A stretch of DNA of 50,253 nt from an uncultured Actinomycetes bacterium (GCA_937127245.1 CAKZLU010000041.1:73824-124076), one strand, 5' to 3'; shown: positions 1 through 10,239, counted from the stretch's first letter. Program-made: numbers and translations. Notes: a model not told the origin generated them from the sequence alone.

Positions 1-1
1 A

Positions 2-2224
2 GTTATCACTTGTGAGGGCACAAGCGTATTGGCGACCGTTGTTGCGGGCGATGAGGTGAGACAGGGGGATTTCTTGCCGCTTACCGTTGACGTGGAGGAA
101 AAACTCTACGCCGCTGGGAAAATACCTGGGAGTTTCTTCAAAAGGGAAGGGCGACCCACTGAAGGTGCGATGCTTACGGCTAGAGTGATTGACAGGTCAC
201 TTCGCCCCGCTTTTTCCAAGGAGTTGAAAAACGACGTGCAGGTGGTGGTAAGCGTCCTTTCCACCGACCAGGTAAATCCTCCTGACGTGCTCGGGTTGAT
301 AGGGGCGTCATTCGCGCTGATGGTTTCCAATATACCGTTCAACGGACCGGTTGGTGGGCTCAGGGTAGGTTGGAAAAACGGCGAGTTTATTATGAATCCT
401 ACCTACGAGGAGATAAGGGATTCAGCTCTAAGCATGATAGTCGCGGGAAATGAAGACTACCTCATGATGGTAGAAGCAGGGGCATGCGAGGTTTCGGAGG
501 ACACGATACTGGCATGTCTTGAGTTTGGACAGAAAGCGGTTGTGAGCATTATCGAGGACATCGAGAGTATAGCGGCGGAGGCTCGCAAAGCAAAGGGTGA
601 GCCCGAAAAGCAAGAGCTGATAAGAGAAATATCCGAATACCTTAGAAGTGGATATCAGCCACTGTACTCGAACCTTATCCGCTCTATGTGGTCAGGTGAC
701 AATGAGAGCGCCGAGGAAGCGAGAAAAGCGATTGCGGATTTCGAGTCAAGTATATCATGCAAGTATCAGAATAATTTGAGAAAACCGGCGAACATACTCT
801 CCGAGATGATTAAGAGTGCAATCATAAAAGAGATTCTCGGTCAGATTATTGAACCAGCCATAGAGGGAAATTTTCGGAAACATCTTCTTGACTCTTCCGT
901 GCCTGGCCTTACCAAAGCCGAACGCTCTTTGATGAGGAAAGATGTCAGAGAGGAACTGGCGAAACCTTATCTTCAGGTGTTCGAGGGGTTCGAGCCGTAT
1001 GTTGAAAGTGTCATGGAGGGGCTCGAGCGAAAAATTCTTAGAAATCAAATTCTCGAACTAAACCTTAGACCCGACGGGAGAAAACCCCGTCAGATACGAA
1101 AGGTTTCTTGCGAGGTTGGACTTTTGCCAAAAACCCATGGATCTGCCCTATTCACAAGAGGCGAGACGCAAGTTTTGACCATTACAACTTTGGGCGGCTA
1201 CGGAGAAAGGCAAGTTTTAGATGACCTCGGAATTGAGGAGTTCAAGAGGTTCATCCATCATTACAACTTTCCTCCCTACTCAACCGGTGAGGCGAGACCC
1301 ATCAGGGGTCCAAAGAGACGCGAGATAGGACACGGTGCGCTCGTTGAACGAGGGCTCGCGCCGCTTATACCCGCCGAGGAAGAATTTCCCTACACGATCA
1401 GGCTTGTGTCTGAGGTTCTCGAATCCAATGGCTCCTCTTCAATGGCCAGCGTGTGTGCGAGCAGTATGTCTCTGATGGACGCGGGAGTCCCCCTGAAAGA
1501 CCGTGCAGCGATAAGCGGGATAGCGATGGGGCTTGTTGTGGAAAACGGTAAACACGTCATCTTAAGCGATATACAGGGTCTTGAAGATTCCATCGGCGAC
1601 ATGGATTTCAAAGTAGCCGGAACGGCAAAGGGCGTAACCGCTTTGCAAATGGATGTAAAATGCGAAGGACTCACGTTATTCATTCTCGAGGAAGCACTCA
1701 AGCAGGCTAAAGAGGGACGACAGTTCATTATGAGCATAATGAATAAAACAATATCAGAACCCAGAAAGGAGATATCGCCGAATGCTCCCAGGGTGATACA
1801 CATCGAGATACCCGTGGACAGAATCGGCGACCTCATTGGGCCGGGCGGGAAGACAATAAGGGGTCTGATTGACACTTATGATGTCGAGATTGACGTGGAG
1901 GACAACGGTAGGGTTTTCATTTTTGGCAAAGACAAAGAGAAGGTTGAGTCAGCAAGGGATGAAATTAAAAGGCTCGTAAAGGAGCTTGAAGTCGGGGACA
2001 GAATTATCGGTACGGTAGTAAAGACCACAAATTTCGGTGCCTTCATACAGCTTGCTCCTGGCAAAGATGGGCTGATACATATATCAAAGCTTGGCAGGGG
2101 CAGGGTGGAGAAAGTGGAGGATGTCATCAAGGTCGGGGACAAGGTGGAAGTTGAAATAGAGAGTATCGATAATTTGGGTCGCATTGATTTAAGAGCGGTA
2201 AAACTCCCCACTGGAAAACAGTGA
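2..2224 (+). CDS. pnp: Polyribonucleotide nucleotidyltransferase (PNPase), 5'-truncated by the window edge
   Basis: PNPase degrades RNA 3'-to-5' by phosphorolysis in the cytoplasm. About 740 codons are visible. The order is RNase PH domain 1 (ending near residue 130), an all-helical domain, RNase PH domain 2 (from about residue 350), a KH domain with the GPGGKTI loop, and a C-terminal S1 domain (GTVVKTTNFGAFI). The frame is open back to base 2, and those first codons (VITCEGTSVLATVVAGDEV) match the PNPase N-terminal strand that precedes FLPLTVDVEEKLYAAG. The TTG at 29 is therefore not the true start. The gene begins left of the window and probably lacks only a few tens of codons here. It lies 18 bases upstream of the M16 peptidase, an order common in Gram-positive genomes. 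Confidence 0.96.
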   Translation, partial: VITCEGTSVLATVVAGDEVRQGDFLPLTVDVEEKLYAAGKIPGSFFKREGRPTEGAMLTARVIDRSLRPAFSKELKNDVQVVVSVLSTDQVNPPDVLGLIGASFALMVSNIPFNGPVGGLRVGWKNGEFIMNPTYEEIRDSALSMIVAGNEDYLMMVEAGACEVSEDTILACLEFGQKAVVSIIEDIESIAAEARKAKGEPEKQELIREISEYLRSGYQPLYSNLIRSMWSGDNESAEEARKAIADFESSISCKYQNNLRKPANILSEMIKSAIIKEILGQIIEPAIEGNFRKHLLDSSVPGLTKAERSLMRKDVREELAKPYLQVFEGFEPYVESVMEGLERKILRNQILELNLRPDGRKPRQIRKVSCEVGLLPKTHGSALFTRGETQVLTITTLGGYGERQVLDDLGIEEFKRFIHHYNFPPYSTGEARPIRGPKRREIGHGALVERGLAPLIPAEEEFPYTIRLVSEVLESNGSSSMASVCASSMSLMDAGVPLKDRAAISGIAMGLVVENGKHVILSDIQGLEDSIGDMDFKVAGTAKGVTALQMDVKCEGLTLFILEEALKQAKEGRQFIMSIMNKTISEPRKEISPNAPRVIHIEIPVDRIGDLIGPGGKTIRGLIDTYDVEIDVEDNGRVFIFGKDKEKVESARDEIKRLVKELEVGDRIIGTVVKTTNFGAFIQLAPGKDGLIHISKLGRGRVEKVEDVIKVGDKVEVEIESIDNLGRIDLRAVKLPTGKQ

Positions 2225-2242
2225 GAATTTTTCTTCCAAACC

Positions 2243-3514
2243 ATGCCTGAGAAAAACCTCCGGAAATCGACCGTTGACAGTGGGATAAGTGTTCTTACCG
2301 AGAGAATTCGTACAGTCAAGAGCGTTTCGCTCGGAGTGTGGATCGACTCGGGCTCAAGGGATGAGGAAAACTCCGAAAAAGGTCTTACCCACTTTACCGA
2401 ACATCTTATCTTCAAGGGTACCCCAAAAATGAACGCGCGCCAGATCGCGGAGGCGTTCGACAGAATCGGAGCGGATATCAACGCTGCCACGGGCAAGGAA
2501 CACACAAGCCTGTACACCAGAGTACTCGATGAGCATCTATCGACCGCTTTATCAATAATGTTGGACATGATTCAAAATCCATTATTCGACGCGAGGGATA
2601 TAGACTGTGAAAGAGGTGTGATTCTCGAGGAAATTTCAATGCACAATGACTCGCCTGACGAACTTGTGCATGATTATCTTTCGCGCGCCATGTGGAAAGA
2701 CCACCCGCTGGCAAATGAGGTTTTAGGCGATGAGGAAGTTATTAAAAATGTTACCCGGCGGAAAATTTTGGGTTTCAAGAGGTCGTCGTATGTGGCGTCA
2801 AGGGTCGTGATTGCTGCAGCTGGCGCAGTGGATCACCAAGATTTTTTGAGAATGGTCGAAGAAAATGTTGAAAACCTCCCGCAGGGGAAATCTCCCAAGA
2901 GGTCAAAACCTCCCTCGCTGCTTAAACCCGGTAGGATTGTGGTGGAAAAGGACACTGAACAGGCGCATGTCTGTATAGGTTCAGTCGGTCTTCCCAAAAA
3001 CGACGATGACAGGTTTGCTCTGGCAGTGATGGATAACATAATAGGCGGTAGCATGTCGAGCAGGTTGTTTCAAAAGATAAGGGAGGAAAACGGGCTTGCA
3101 TATTCCATATACTCATACACGGGGATGTTTATTGGCGCGGGAATGGTGGGTATATATTGCGGAACCCATCCGGCAAAAGTTTACGAAGTCATAGATATGA
3201 TTGAGACGGAACTCTTGAAGATTCGCGGAGAGGGTTTTCAAAAGGATGAACTCGAGCGGGCGAAGAATCACATTATAGGTAACCTTTATATCAGCATGGA
3301 GGATAGCGGACACAGGATGAGCAGGATGGCAAAAGCAGAACTCTGGGGAAGCGAGCATCTAAGCACTGATGAGGTTGCGCTGAGAGTGAGGGGGGTGAGT
3401 ATGCAAGACCTGGAAAGAGTCTTCGAACTGACCTGGGGTGCAGGACCAACAAGTATTGCGGTTGTTGGTCCGGTTGATGACGAAAAGATAGGACTTTCAA
3501 GGATTAACGGATAA
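2243..3514 (+). CDS. M16 family zinc metallopeptidase (insulinase/processing-peptidase-like)
   Basis: The product is 423 residues, the usual size of the bacterial M16B subfamily. The inverted zinc motif HxxEH is at residues 50-54 (HFTEH). The third zinc-ligand region follows about 75 residues later (RGVILEEI). A C-terminal inactive-half fold contains the GGSMSSRLFQKIREENGLAY signature. These enzymes cleave peptides in a closed chamber. The physiological substrate of the pnp-linked members is not well defined. ATG start at 2243 has no strong SD, 18 bases after pnp, suggesting coupled expression. No signal peptide is visible, so the protein is probably cytoplasmic. Followed 11 bases later by dapB. 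Confidence 0.93.
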   Translation: MPEKNLRKSTVDSGISVLTERIRTVKSVSLGVWIDSGSRDEENSEKGLTHFTEHLIFKGTPKMNARQIAEAFDRIGADINAATGKEHTSLYTRVLDEHLSTALSIMLDMIQNPLFDARDIDCERGVILEEISMHNDSPDELVHDYLSRAMWKDHPLANEVLGDEEVIKNVTRRKILGFKRSSYVASRVVIAAAGAVDHQDFLRMVEENVENLPQGKSPKRSKPPSLLKPGRIVVEKDTEQAHVCIGSVGLPKNDDDRFALAVMDNIIGGSMSSRLFQKIREENGLAYSIYSYTGMFIGAGMVGIYCGTHPAKVYEVIDMIETELLKIRGEGFQKDELERAKNHIIGNLYISMEDSGHRMSRMAKAELWGSEHLSTDEVALRVRGVSMQDLERVFELTWGAGPTSIAVVGPVDDEKIGLSRING

Positions 3515-3525
3515 AAGGAGGAAAT

Positions 3526-4308
3526 TTGCTTAGGATAGGGGTTGCAGGCGCGCTTGGAAGGATGGGATCGCTTGTTTGTGAGACGGTAAGGTCTCAGCCT
3601 GATCTCAAACTTGTGGAAGTTATCGACCCGGCTATTGAACAGGTAAAAGAATTGCCAACATATTTCAGCGAACTCAAGGCGTACAAAAGGATTGAGGATA
3701 TAGAAAATCCCATAATGGAGATACTTGTTGATTTCACAAGGGCGCAAGCTGCATACGAAAACATCATGTGGGCTGTTAAGCGCGATATTCATTGCGTCGT
3801 AGGAACAACGGGGCTCACCGAGGAGAACATGCGTTCGATCGAGGGCGCCGTAAACCAGGAAAAAGCCAACGTTATTATAGCTGCAAATTTCGCGATAGGC
3901 GCGGTTTTGATGATGAAATTCTCCGAGATTGCCGCGAGGTTTTACGACCGGTGCGAGATCGTGGAGCTACATCACGCAAAGAAAATTGACGCCCCGAGCG
4001 GAACCGCTCTCGCAACAGCTAGAAGGGTTGACTCGAAAATAAAAGCTCGAGGGGGAGACTCGGTTTTGGAAAAAGATGATGCCCCATCAAGAGGTGTGAA
4101 GCACGGTAACGTGTTCATACATAGCGTTCGGCTCGACGGTCTTGTGGCTCACCAGGAAGTTATCTTCGGCTCTAAAGGCGAGACTTTGAAAATAAGACAT
4201 GACACAACGGACCGTTCCTGTTTCATGCCGGGCGTGATAATGGCTGTTCGTGCTGTCTCAAACATGAGGGGACTTACGATTGGGATGGAATCGATTCTGG
4301 GTATCTGA
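3526..4308 (+). CDS. dapB: 4-hydroxy-tetrahydrodipicolinate reductase
   Basis: DapB reduces the dihydrodipicolinate precursor with NAD(P)H in the diaminopimelate/lysine pathway, supplying peptidoglycan cross-links. The 260-residue product has the N-terminal nucleotide-binding loop GVAGALGRMG, the VGTTG motif and the catalytic/substrate motif HHAKKIDAPSGTAL. TTG at 3526 is chosen because AAAGGAGG lies just upstream (about 3514-3521). It follows the M16 peptidase by 11 bases. No other dap gene is present in the window. Length is normal for the family. Confidence 0.96.
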   Translation: MLRIGVAGALGRMGSLVCETVRSQPDLKLVEVIDPAIEQVKELPTYFSELKAYKRIEDIENPIMEILVDFTRAQAAYENIMWAVKRDIHCVVGTTGLTEENMRSIEGAVNQEKANVIIAANFAIGAVLMMKFSEIAARFYDRCEIVELHHAKKIDAPSGTALATARRVDSKIKARGGDSVLEKDDAPSRGVKHGNVFIHSVRLDGLVAHQEVIFGSKGETLKIRHDTTDRSCFMPGVIMAVRAVSNMRGLTIGMESILGI

Positions 4309-4439
4309 AGTGTGTCCAGGCTTCGGGGTGAAGGTAAGCGGCGCATTCTGAAAGAATATAGATAAAGGATATGTTGCTTTTTTAAGAGACCAAACTTGTG
4401 ATTATTAGAACGCTATAGCATAAAGGATAACAACTTGTT

Positions 4440-6677
4440 ATGGCAAAACAGGGAAATGCGAAGAAAAGCGGCGGGAGCGCCAATCGTAAAACCGAACCTT
4501 ACAAGAATAAGAATATTGGGGATCACAACAAGGCGACCGAGCATGAAAAACCGGAGACAATAGATGCTTCCATCAAACGCAAAAGAGTTGTTGCGAGCAT
4601 TCTTTTCATCGCGCTCTTTGTCTTCACCACGCTTTGTCTTGTATATCCAGCCGGTGTGGGGCTTATAGGTAAAGGAGTAAGAACAGCGCTTTCATGGTCC
4701 CTGGGAATAGGGCGTTTCGTGATTCCTTTGCTTTTTCTCCTGTGCGCGATCGGTTTGTTGTTGGGCAAGCCTGATATGAGGATAAGCCTTATCCTCTTGG
4801 GTGTCCTTGTCATTTTCCTTTCGGTTTTGGCAATCTTTCAAACAGGGGTTTCTCCCGCTGATATGTTTAAGACCTCGAGACTTTCTTCAGGTAGCGGTGG
4901 GGGTCTTGCCGGCTCGGTAATTGCTTGGCCGCTGGTCAAGACAGTTGGGAGGGTTGGTTCATATATTTTTCTTACCGCTGCTTTTCTCGCTGGCCTGGTG
5001 ATTGCGTTTGAAGAACAGATATCTCAAGCGTACCGCAGTATTCTCAGGCGGCGACATGAGATAACGGTCTCACCTGTATCCCCACTCACAGATGCTCAAA
5101 TTGCGCAGAAGGGGGACGAACCAAAGGGTACTAAAGGAAAGGAGAGCGTGAAATACCTGCCTTCAGCGCCTTCTCCTCCTGTGGAAATAGCCGAGGACAA
5201 GGGTGGACAATTTGCGATCAAGGTGACCGCACCTCGTTCCGGCAAATACAAACTGCCTCCGACTCCAATTCTTAACAGAACGAAAGACAAGGCTTTCTCT
5301 CTGAAAACTAACGACGAGAGAAAAATAGCAATAGAACAGACGTTAAAAAGCATGGATGTTGATGCGCGGGTCGTCAACGTGCGCAAAGGTCCTACCGTCT
5401 CATTGTTCGAGGTGGAGGTTGGAACCGGTGAGAAGGTAAGAAGGGTAACTGAACTCGAACAGGATATAGCCTATGCGCTGGGTTCACCGGATATACGCAT
5501 ATACTCACCGATTCCAGGTAAACAGGCGATAGGCATAGAGGTGCCCAACCATATCAGGGATACCGTTTTACTCGGAGACATAATTGACAGAATCGGACCC
5601 CCGGCTTCCCATAATCTTCTAACCGTTGCGGTAGGTAAGGACATGTCCGGGGAGCCCGTAATTCTTGATCTCGCACAACTTCCTCACCTGCTACTTGCGG
5701 GTTCCACGGGCGCCGGAAAGTCGTGTTGCATAAACTGTTTGGTATGCTGCTTGCTTTTCAGATGCAGACCCGATCAGCTCAAACTCATAATGATTGACCC
5801 CAAGTTTGTCGAGTTCACTTGGTATGAGGGACTTCCGCATCTCCTGTGCGATGTTATCAATGAACCTGAACCTGCATCCAAAGCCCTTTTATGGGCAGTC
5901 GAGGAGATGGACAGACGATATCAAGAACTGCAAAGAAGGAAGGTCGTACACGTCGATGATTATAACGCCATAGCCTCAAGGGATGGCTCAATTGAGCCGA
6001 TGCCTAAAATAGTAATAGTAATCGATGAGCTCGGTGACCTTATGGCTGTCGCGCGCAGAGAAGTCGAGACATCCATAAGCCGGTTAACCGCTAAAGCGCG
6101 GGCGGTAGGAATCCATATGATAATTGCGACCCAAAGACCGTCCGTTGACGTGATAACCGGCGTAATCAAGAACAACATTACCGCGCGGATAGCTTTTCAA
6201 GTCGCAAGCAACGCGGATTCGAGAACAATTCTGGGAACAAAAGGTGCGGAGAAATTGCTTGGCAAGGGCGACATGCTTCTTGACCCTGGCAATTTGCCTC
6301 AACCCTTAAGGGTTCAGGGAGCATTGATTCAACAAAAAGAGATTGAGCTCCTGACCGGATACATAAGGGAGCAAAAAATTACGAGAGAGGATGCCATTGA
6401 TTTGAACAGGGATATATCTTCGGTCAAGGATGAGATGATGCTCAGGGACCCGCTTCTTTCTGAAGCTGCAAGGATAGTGGTGAGCGCGGGAGAAGCGTCC
6501 GCATCGATGCTGCAGACTCTGCTTCATGTAGGGTACGCACGCGCGCGGAGACTAATCGTGGAGCTAAGCGAACTTGGGATTGTCGGTCCACACGAAGGTA
6601 GCAAATCTCGCAAAGTTCTCATAAAGCCCGAGGAACTTGATGAATGGTTCGAACGGCAGAAAAGGATAGCGGGATAG
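4440..6677 (+). CDS. ftsK: DNA translocase FtsK/SpoIIIE
   Basis: This is a membrane-anchored, septum-located ATPase that pumps DNA during division. The 745-residue protein has a basic N-terminus and four membrane segments between about residues 50 and 190. A short charged linker follows (much shorter than in E. coli FtsK). The RecA-like motor has Walker A GSTGAGKS at residues 421-428, Walker B (IVIVIDELGD) near 524-533 and the ATQRPSVDVITG motif. The C-terminal gamma winged helix (about 680-740) recognises orienting DNA sequences. Size and layout resemble SpoIIIE-type proteins. The ATG at 4440 has a weak SD (AAAGGA at 4422-4427). A 131-base gap separates it from dapB. Confidence 0.96.
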   Translation: MAKQGNAKKSGGSANRKTEPYKNKNIGDHNKATEHEKPETIDASIKRKRVVASILFIALFVFTTLCLVYPAGVGLIGKGVRTALSWSLGIGRFVIPLLFLLCAIGLLLGKPDMRISLILLGVLVIFLSVLAIFQTGVSPADMFKTSRLSSGSGGGLAGSVIAWPLVKTVGRVGSYIFLTAAFLAGLVIAFEEQISQAYRSILRRRHEITVSPVSPLTDAQIAQKGDEPKGTKGKESVKYLPSAPSPPVEIAEDKGGQFAIKVTAPRSGKYKLPPTPILNRTKDKAFSLKTNDERKIAIEQTLKSMDVDARVVNVRKGPTVSLFEVEVGTGEKVRRVTELEQDIAYALGSPDIRIYSPIPGKQAIGIEVPNHIRDTVLLGDIIDRIGPPASHNLLTVAVGKDMSGEPVILDLAQLPHLLLAGSTGAGKSCCINCLVCCLLFRCRPDQLKLIMIDPKFVEFTWYEGLPHLLCDVINEPEPASKALLWAVEEMDRRYQELQRRKVVHVDDYNAIASRDGSIEPMPKIVIVIDELGDLMAVARREVETSISRLTAKARAVGIHMIIATQRPSVDVITGVIKNNITARIAFQVASNADSRTILGTKGAEKLLGKGDMLLDPGNLPQPLRVQGALIQQKEIELLTGYIREQKITREDAIDLNRDISSVKDEMMLRDPLLSEAARIVVSAGEASASMLQTLLHVGYARARRLIVELSELGIVGPHEGSKSRKVLIKPEELDEWFERQKRIAG

Positions 6678-6809
6678 CAACGCATAGCGATGCTATCAGA
6701 TGGGGTTTGCCGCTTTGAGCGAGGTTGATCTATTGATTTTGATAATCTCTTTTTTGGGTTTAATTTAAGTTGATGAATGGGAGTTTTTAGGGTACGGGAA
6801 GGATAGTTC

Positions 6810-7049
6810 ATGGTAAACCAACTCTCCCAGCAGGTTCTAAAAATACTCACATCCGCTGTTGGCGAGTTCATTGCCAGGGCAACAATGAAGAAAAACTGCG
6901 AACTAATCGGTACAAACCCTGAGGAACTTTCACCCGAAGAACTTCCGGAACTCGCCGCTAGGATTGAAAAGTCCGTTTCATTTTTTGCCGGCAAAGACGT
7001 AGGGAAAGACGTGGCGGAAAAAATAAGGGGCCTTGGTAGCGCAACTTGA
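6810..7049 (+). CDS. Small hypothetical protein beside a methyl-accepting protein
   Basis: The 79-residue product is not one I recognise. It is predicted largely helical: an N-terminal amphipathic stretch ([17 protein letters not shown]), an acidic Pro/Glu segment ([13 protein letters not shown]), and a third helix ending in a Lys/Asp-rich tail. It has no membrane segment, signal peptide or cysteine pair. ATG at 6810 is supported by AAGGA at 6799-6803. Its stop lies 16 bases before the preferred start of the methyl-accepting protein, so the two are probably co-transcribed and may work together. It could be a cytoplasmic partner or sensory adaptor of that receptor, but this is inference from position alone. 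Confidence 0.7.
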   Translation: MVNQLSQQVLKILTSAVGEFIARATMKKNCELIGTNPEELSPEELPELAARIEKSVSFFAGKDVGKDVAEKIRGLGSAT

Positions 7050-7065
7050 GGAGTCGGGGATTAAG

Positions 7066-8334
7066 GTGTCAAGGAGTATTATTCAAAGAAAGAGTACGTT
7101 TTTTGCTCTTACAGCTTCGGTAATACCGGGCGCAGTCACTGCCCTTGTCGTAAGATTTTTTAGCCCGTTGGAAATATGGAAGCTGACATTGGCAGCGGTT
7201 TGCGTTTACGTCATCACTGTCGCAGTGCTATTCACCTTCGTTTTCTTGATTAAAGAAGCTTTCAAGAAAACCATCCAGCCTATTGTCCGGGCGTCGGAGG
7301 CCGTCGCTAGCGGTGATTTGTCCGTTTCGCTGGACTACTCCGACGACAAGGTCCTGGGTGAACTGGTTGACGCCCAAAGGAAAATGGTTGAAAAGTTTAG
7401 AGACGTGGTAAGCACGATTCATGAATCTTCAACTATTGTATCCAACACCGCTGAGGACCTTTCCTCGGGGGCTGAAGAGATCATGGCATCAGCGGAGGAG
7501 GTCTCCACAACTGTGGAGCAGATATCAAGGGGAGCGGAATCTCAAGCTTGCGCGGTGGAGGAGATATCCGAAATCATAAAAGAAGTTGCCAAAATGGGCG
7601 AGGATGTCGCATGCAGAACCGGCGAGTGCGCGCGTGAATCACACGAAGCGAATGAGATCGCCCGAGCCGGCTCCCTGTCAGCAGAAGAAGCGGCTCTGCG
7701 GATGAAAGATATGCGCGAGTCCATAGAGAGCGTAACAGAGATAATGCATAGGCTCGGTGAGAGGTCTACCCAGATCGGTCTTGTGGTTGACGTGATAACC
7801 AATATTGCGGAGCAGACAAATATGTTAGCGTTGAACGCGGCGATAGAGGCAAGCCGCGCGGGTGAGCACGGACGCGGCTTTGCAGTGGTCGCCGAGGAAG
7901 TCAGAAGGCTTGCCGAAGGTAGTAGGGAAGCGGCGGACCAAATCGCAAGGATGATCAGTGACACTGAAAAAGAAACGGAAAGAGCACTTTCGGCTATGGA
8001 TGAAAGCGAGCGAATAGTTGTGGGCTCGCTTGAAGTCCTTGAAAAGACGCTCGAGGCTTTTAAAAAAATCGCGGTAATGGTTGAGAAGATGGCAAATGAG
8101 GCAAGTGTCGTGCACGAAGCCAGCAGAAACCAGATGGAAAGTTATGACAGGGTTGTTAAGGAAATGCATGAAATAGCTGCCATAGCCGAGGAGACAGCAG
8201 CGGGCACTCAGCAGGCTTCGGCTGCGGCAGCCCAGCAAGCATCATCCATGCAGGAGATGAGAAGCGCGATTCAGGAGCTTGTGAGGCTCGCCGCGGAGAT
8301 GAAATCTTTGGTTGAAAAATATGTAGTCTCATAA
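7066..8334 (+). CDS. Methyl-accepting chemotaxis-type signalling protein lacking an extracellular sensor domain
   Basis: The product is about 422 residues. Two hydrophobic segments near the N-terminus are separated by only a few residues (SPLEIWK), so there is almost no extracellular domain. A HAMP-like segment follows ([20 protein letters not shown]). Then comes a long coiled-coil signalling domain with the conserved tip [19 protein letters not shown] and the flanking [15 protein letters not shown]. Such proteins control a CheA kinase. No che gene is nearby, so input may come from the membrane or from a partner. GTG at 7066 is preferred because GGGGA lies five bases upstream. A TTG at 7033 would overlap the previous gene and has poorer SD spacing. 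Confidence 0.9.
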   Translation: MSRSIIQRKSTFFALTASVIPGAVTALVVRFFSPLEIWKLTLAAVCVYVITVAVLFTFVFLIKEAFKKTIQPIVRASEAVASGDLSVSLDYSDDKVLGELVDAQRKMVEKFRDVVSTIHESSTIVSNTAEDLSSGAEEIMASAEEVSTTVEQISRGAESQACAVEEISEIIKEVAKMGEDVACRTGECARESHEANEIARAGSLSAEEAALRMKDMRESIESVTEIMHRLGERSTQIGLVVDVITNIAEQTNMLALNAAIEASRAGEHGRGFAVVAEEVRRLAEGSREAADQIARMISDTEKETERALSAMDESERIVVGSLEVLEKTLEAFKKIAVMVEKMANEASVVHEASRNQMESYDRVVKEMHEIAAIAEETAAGTQQASAAAAQQASSMQEMRSAIQELVRLAAEMKSLVEKYVVS

Positions 8335-8360
8335 TTGTATGCCGCGCATTAAGGGATTAG

Positions 8361-8858
8361 ATGGGAGCAAACCTTTTCTCATTTGATGTGGTCAGCCGGG
8401 TCGATCTCTCTGAGTTCGAGAATGCCCTGAATCAAGCAAGAAAAGAGATCGACACAAGGTTTGATTTCAAGGGAACCAACTCGCGTATAGAGAGAGCGAA
8501 AGACTCAACAACTCTCTATTCTTCTGACGATTTCCACATAAGAGCAATGGCTGAAGTGCTCACCACCTGGCTTGTGCGGAGAAAAGTGCCGCTCGAGTCA
8601 GTGGTCTGGGGTCCAATCCTTCCCGGTCCTAAAGGAAGCGTTAAACAGGAGATCAGCGTAAAGCAGGGCATTGACCCCGACACCGCGCGGGAGATCACGA
8701 AATTCATCAAAAAACTAAACAAAAAAGTGAACGTTTCTTTCCAGCAGGACCATTTGAGGGTCTCCTCAAAAAGCAAAGACGAGCTTCAAGCGGTAATAAG
8801 CGCCCTTCGAGAAAAGAAATTCGGTCTTGCTCTGCAATTCGTTAACTTTAGGCCGTAG
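8361..8858 (+). CDS. yajQ: YajQ family nucleotide-binding protein
   Basis: The 165-residue product matches the full YajQ/UPF0234 family length. It opens with the typical FSFDVVSRVDLSEFENALNQA and has the conserved DFKGT and SIKQGID-like (SVKQGID) segments. It ends in the family's characteristic LALQFVNFR. Family members are cytoplasmic. Some bind cyclic di-GMP, others nucleic acid, and the role here is unknown. ATG at 8361 follows AAGGGA (8351-8356). Its stop is four bases before the chosen rimO start, so the two genes are likely translated from one message. Confidence 0.93.
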   Translation: MGANLFSFDVVSRVDLSEFENALNQARKEIDTRFDFKGTNSRIERAKDSTTLYSSDDFHIRAMAEVLTTWLVRRKVPLESVVWGPILPGPKGSVKQEISVKQGIDPDTAREITKFIKKLNKKVNVSFQQDHLRVSSKSKDELQAVISALREKKFGLALQFVNFRP

Positions 8859-8862
8859 AGCA

Positions 8863-10239
8863 ATGTCTTCATCACCCGAATCTGCGAAAAACAATTACCT
8901 CTCCGGTAAGCGTTTCCTGATTGTTACTTTAGGATGCTATCGCAATGAATACGAATCTGACCTAATTAGAAGTTTCTTAAGATCCAGGAATATGGCAGAG
9001 GTGAAATCGCTTGAAGAAGCGGACGTAGTGATAGTCAACACTTGCGGGTTTATTCGCGAAGCATGCGAGGAGAGTATTGATACCATCCTCGAGATCGATA
9101 GACTGAAAACAAATCTTAGGATAAAACCCCCCATCATCGTTCTCGGGTGTATGGCTCAGCGCTACCGGCGCGAACTTTTTTTGGAGATGAAGGAATCCCA
9201 AGCGGTCCTGGGTTGTCACTGGACGGGCGAACTCGAGAAAGCGATCGCAAAAACGCTTGAAGGCAGCCGGTTTTGCGGAGGGTTTGAGCCGAGTGGAAAG
9301 AGTGGCGTGACGCGTTTGGTTGACTCATCTAATACGTATCTTATAGTAAGAATATCAGACGGCTGCGATCGGAGCTGCGCTTTTTGCACTATTCCTTCCT
9401 TTCGGGGAAGATTCCGAAGCGTTAGTCCCGAAGAAATCATAAAAGAGATAAGAATGTTAACCCTGCAGAGGGAAAGGGAGATAATTCTTGTCGCGCAGGA
9501 TCTGACTTCCTATGGCTTGGACCTTCTTCCCAAGACCGATCTTTCATCTTTAATAGAAATGATTTCTAAAATCGAAGGCGTGCGGTGGATACGGCTTTTG
9601 TATTTACAGCCGGATGGCATAACCGACAAACTTATTGATGAGATCGCGCAAAATGAAAAAATCTGCAAGTACCTGGATATTCCTTTCCAGCATTCGAGCC
9701 CAGCGGTACTAAGACGGATGGGAAGAAAAGGGAGTAAGGAAGAATTCCTGGGACTCATCTGGAAAATCAGGGAGAGAATCCCTCAGGTCGCAATAAGAAC
9801 TACGCTGATGGTGGGTTTCCCGAAAGAGAGCGAGAGCGATTTTGATAACCTTGTCAGTTTTGTCGAGGAAGCCCGATTCGATTGGGTTGGTCTTTTCAAA
9901 TACTCCGATGAAGAGGGAACAACCTCATACAGCATGGAAGGCAAGATTGACGAGGCTACCGCGAACGAGAGATATGATACAATCCTCTCACTGCAGGAGC
10001 GAATAGAGGAGGAAAAAGTTTCCCGGCTCGTAGGTAGCGAGCTTGAGTTGGTTATTGATGGAAATTCAGATCTACCTGAATATAAGTTCAGGGGTAGGTC
10101 TTATAGAGAAGCGCCCGAAATAGACGGTTCAGTTTATGTTAAGGTTCCCCCAGCGGCTTCGCTTCATCTTAGCCCTGGAGATTTTGTGAATTCGAGGATT
10201 ATTGACGTTGAAGGTCTCGACCCGGTCGCCCAGGTTTAA
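8863..10239 (+). CDS. rimO: Ribosomal protein S12 methylthiotransferase RimO
   Basis: This radical-SAM enzyme adds a methylthio group to an aspartate of ribosomal protein S12. The N-terminal MTTase domain has three conserved cysteines (TLGCYRNEYES, VNTCGFIREACEES, VLGCMAQRY). The radical-SAM motif CDRSCAFC sits near residue 165. A C-terminal TRAM domain contains the APEIDG segment. VNTCGFI and APEIDG point to RimO rather than MiaB. The frame is open to 8827, inside yajQ. ATG at 8863 is chosen because it comes four bases after the yajQ stop and just before the family's usual N-terminus. This gives 458 residues. The 3' end overlaps pgsA. Confidence 0.95.
   Translation: MSSSPESAKNNYLSGKRFLIVTLGCYRNEYESDLIRSFLRSRNMAEVKSLEEADVVIVNTCGFIREACEESIDTILEIDRLKTNLRIKPPIIVLGCMAQRYRRELFLEMKESQAVLGCHWTGELEKAIAKTLEGSRFCGGFEPSGKSGVTRLVDSSNTYLIVRISDGCDRSCAFCTIPSFRGRFRSVSPEEIIKEIRMLTLQREREIILVAQDLTSYGLDLLPKTDLSSLIEMISKIEGVRWIRLLYLQPDGITDKLIDEIAQNEKICKYLDIPFQHSSPAVLRRMGRKGSKEEFLGLIWKIRERIPQVAIRTTLMVGFPKESESDFDNLVSFVEEARFDWVGLFKYSDEEGTTSYSMEGKIDEATANERYDTILSLQERIEEEKVSRLVGSELELVIDGNSDLPEYKFRGRSYREAPEIDGSVYVKVPPAASLHLSPGDFVNSRIIDVEGLDPVAQV

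Noticed and set aside
29..2224. Complete pnp starting at TTG 29
   Set aside because: The frame and family similarity continue upstream to base 2, so the start lies outside the window.
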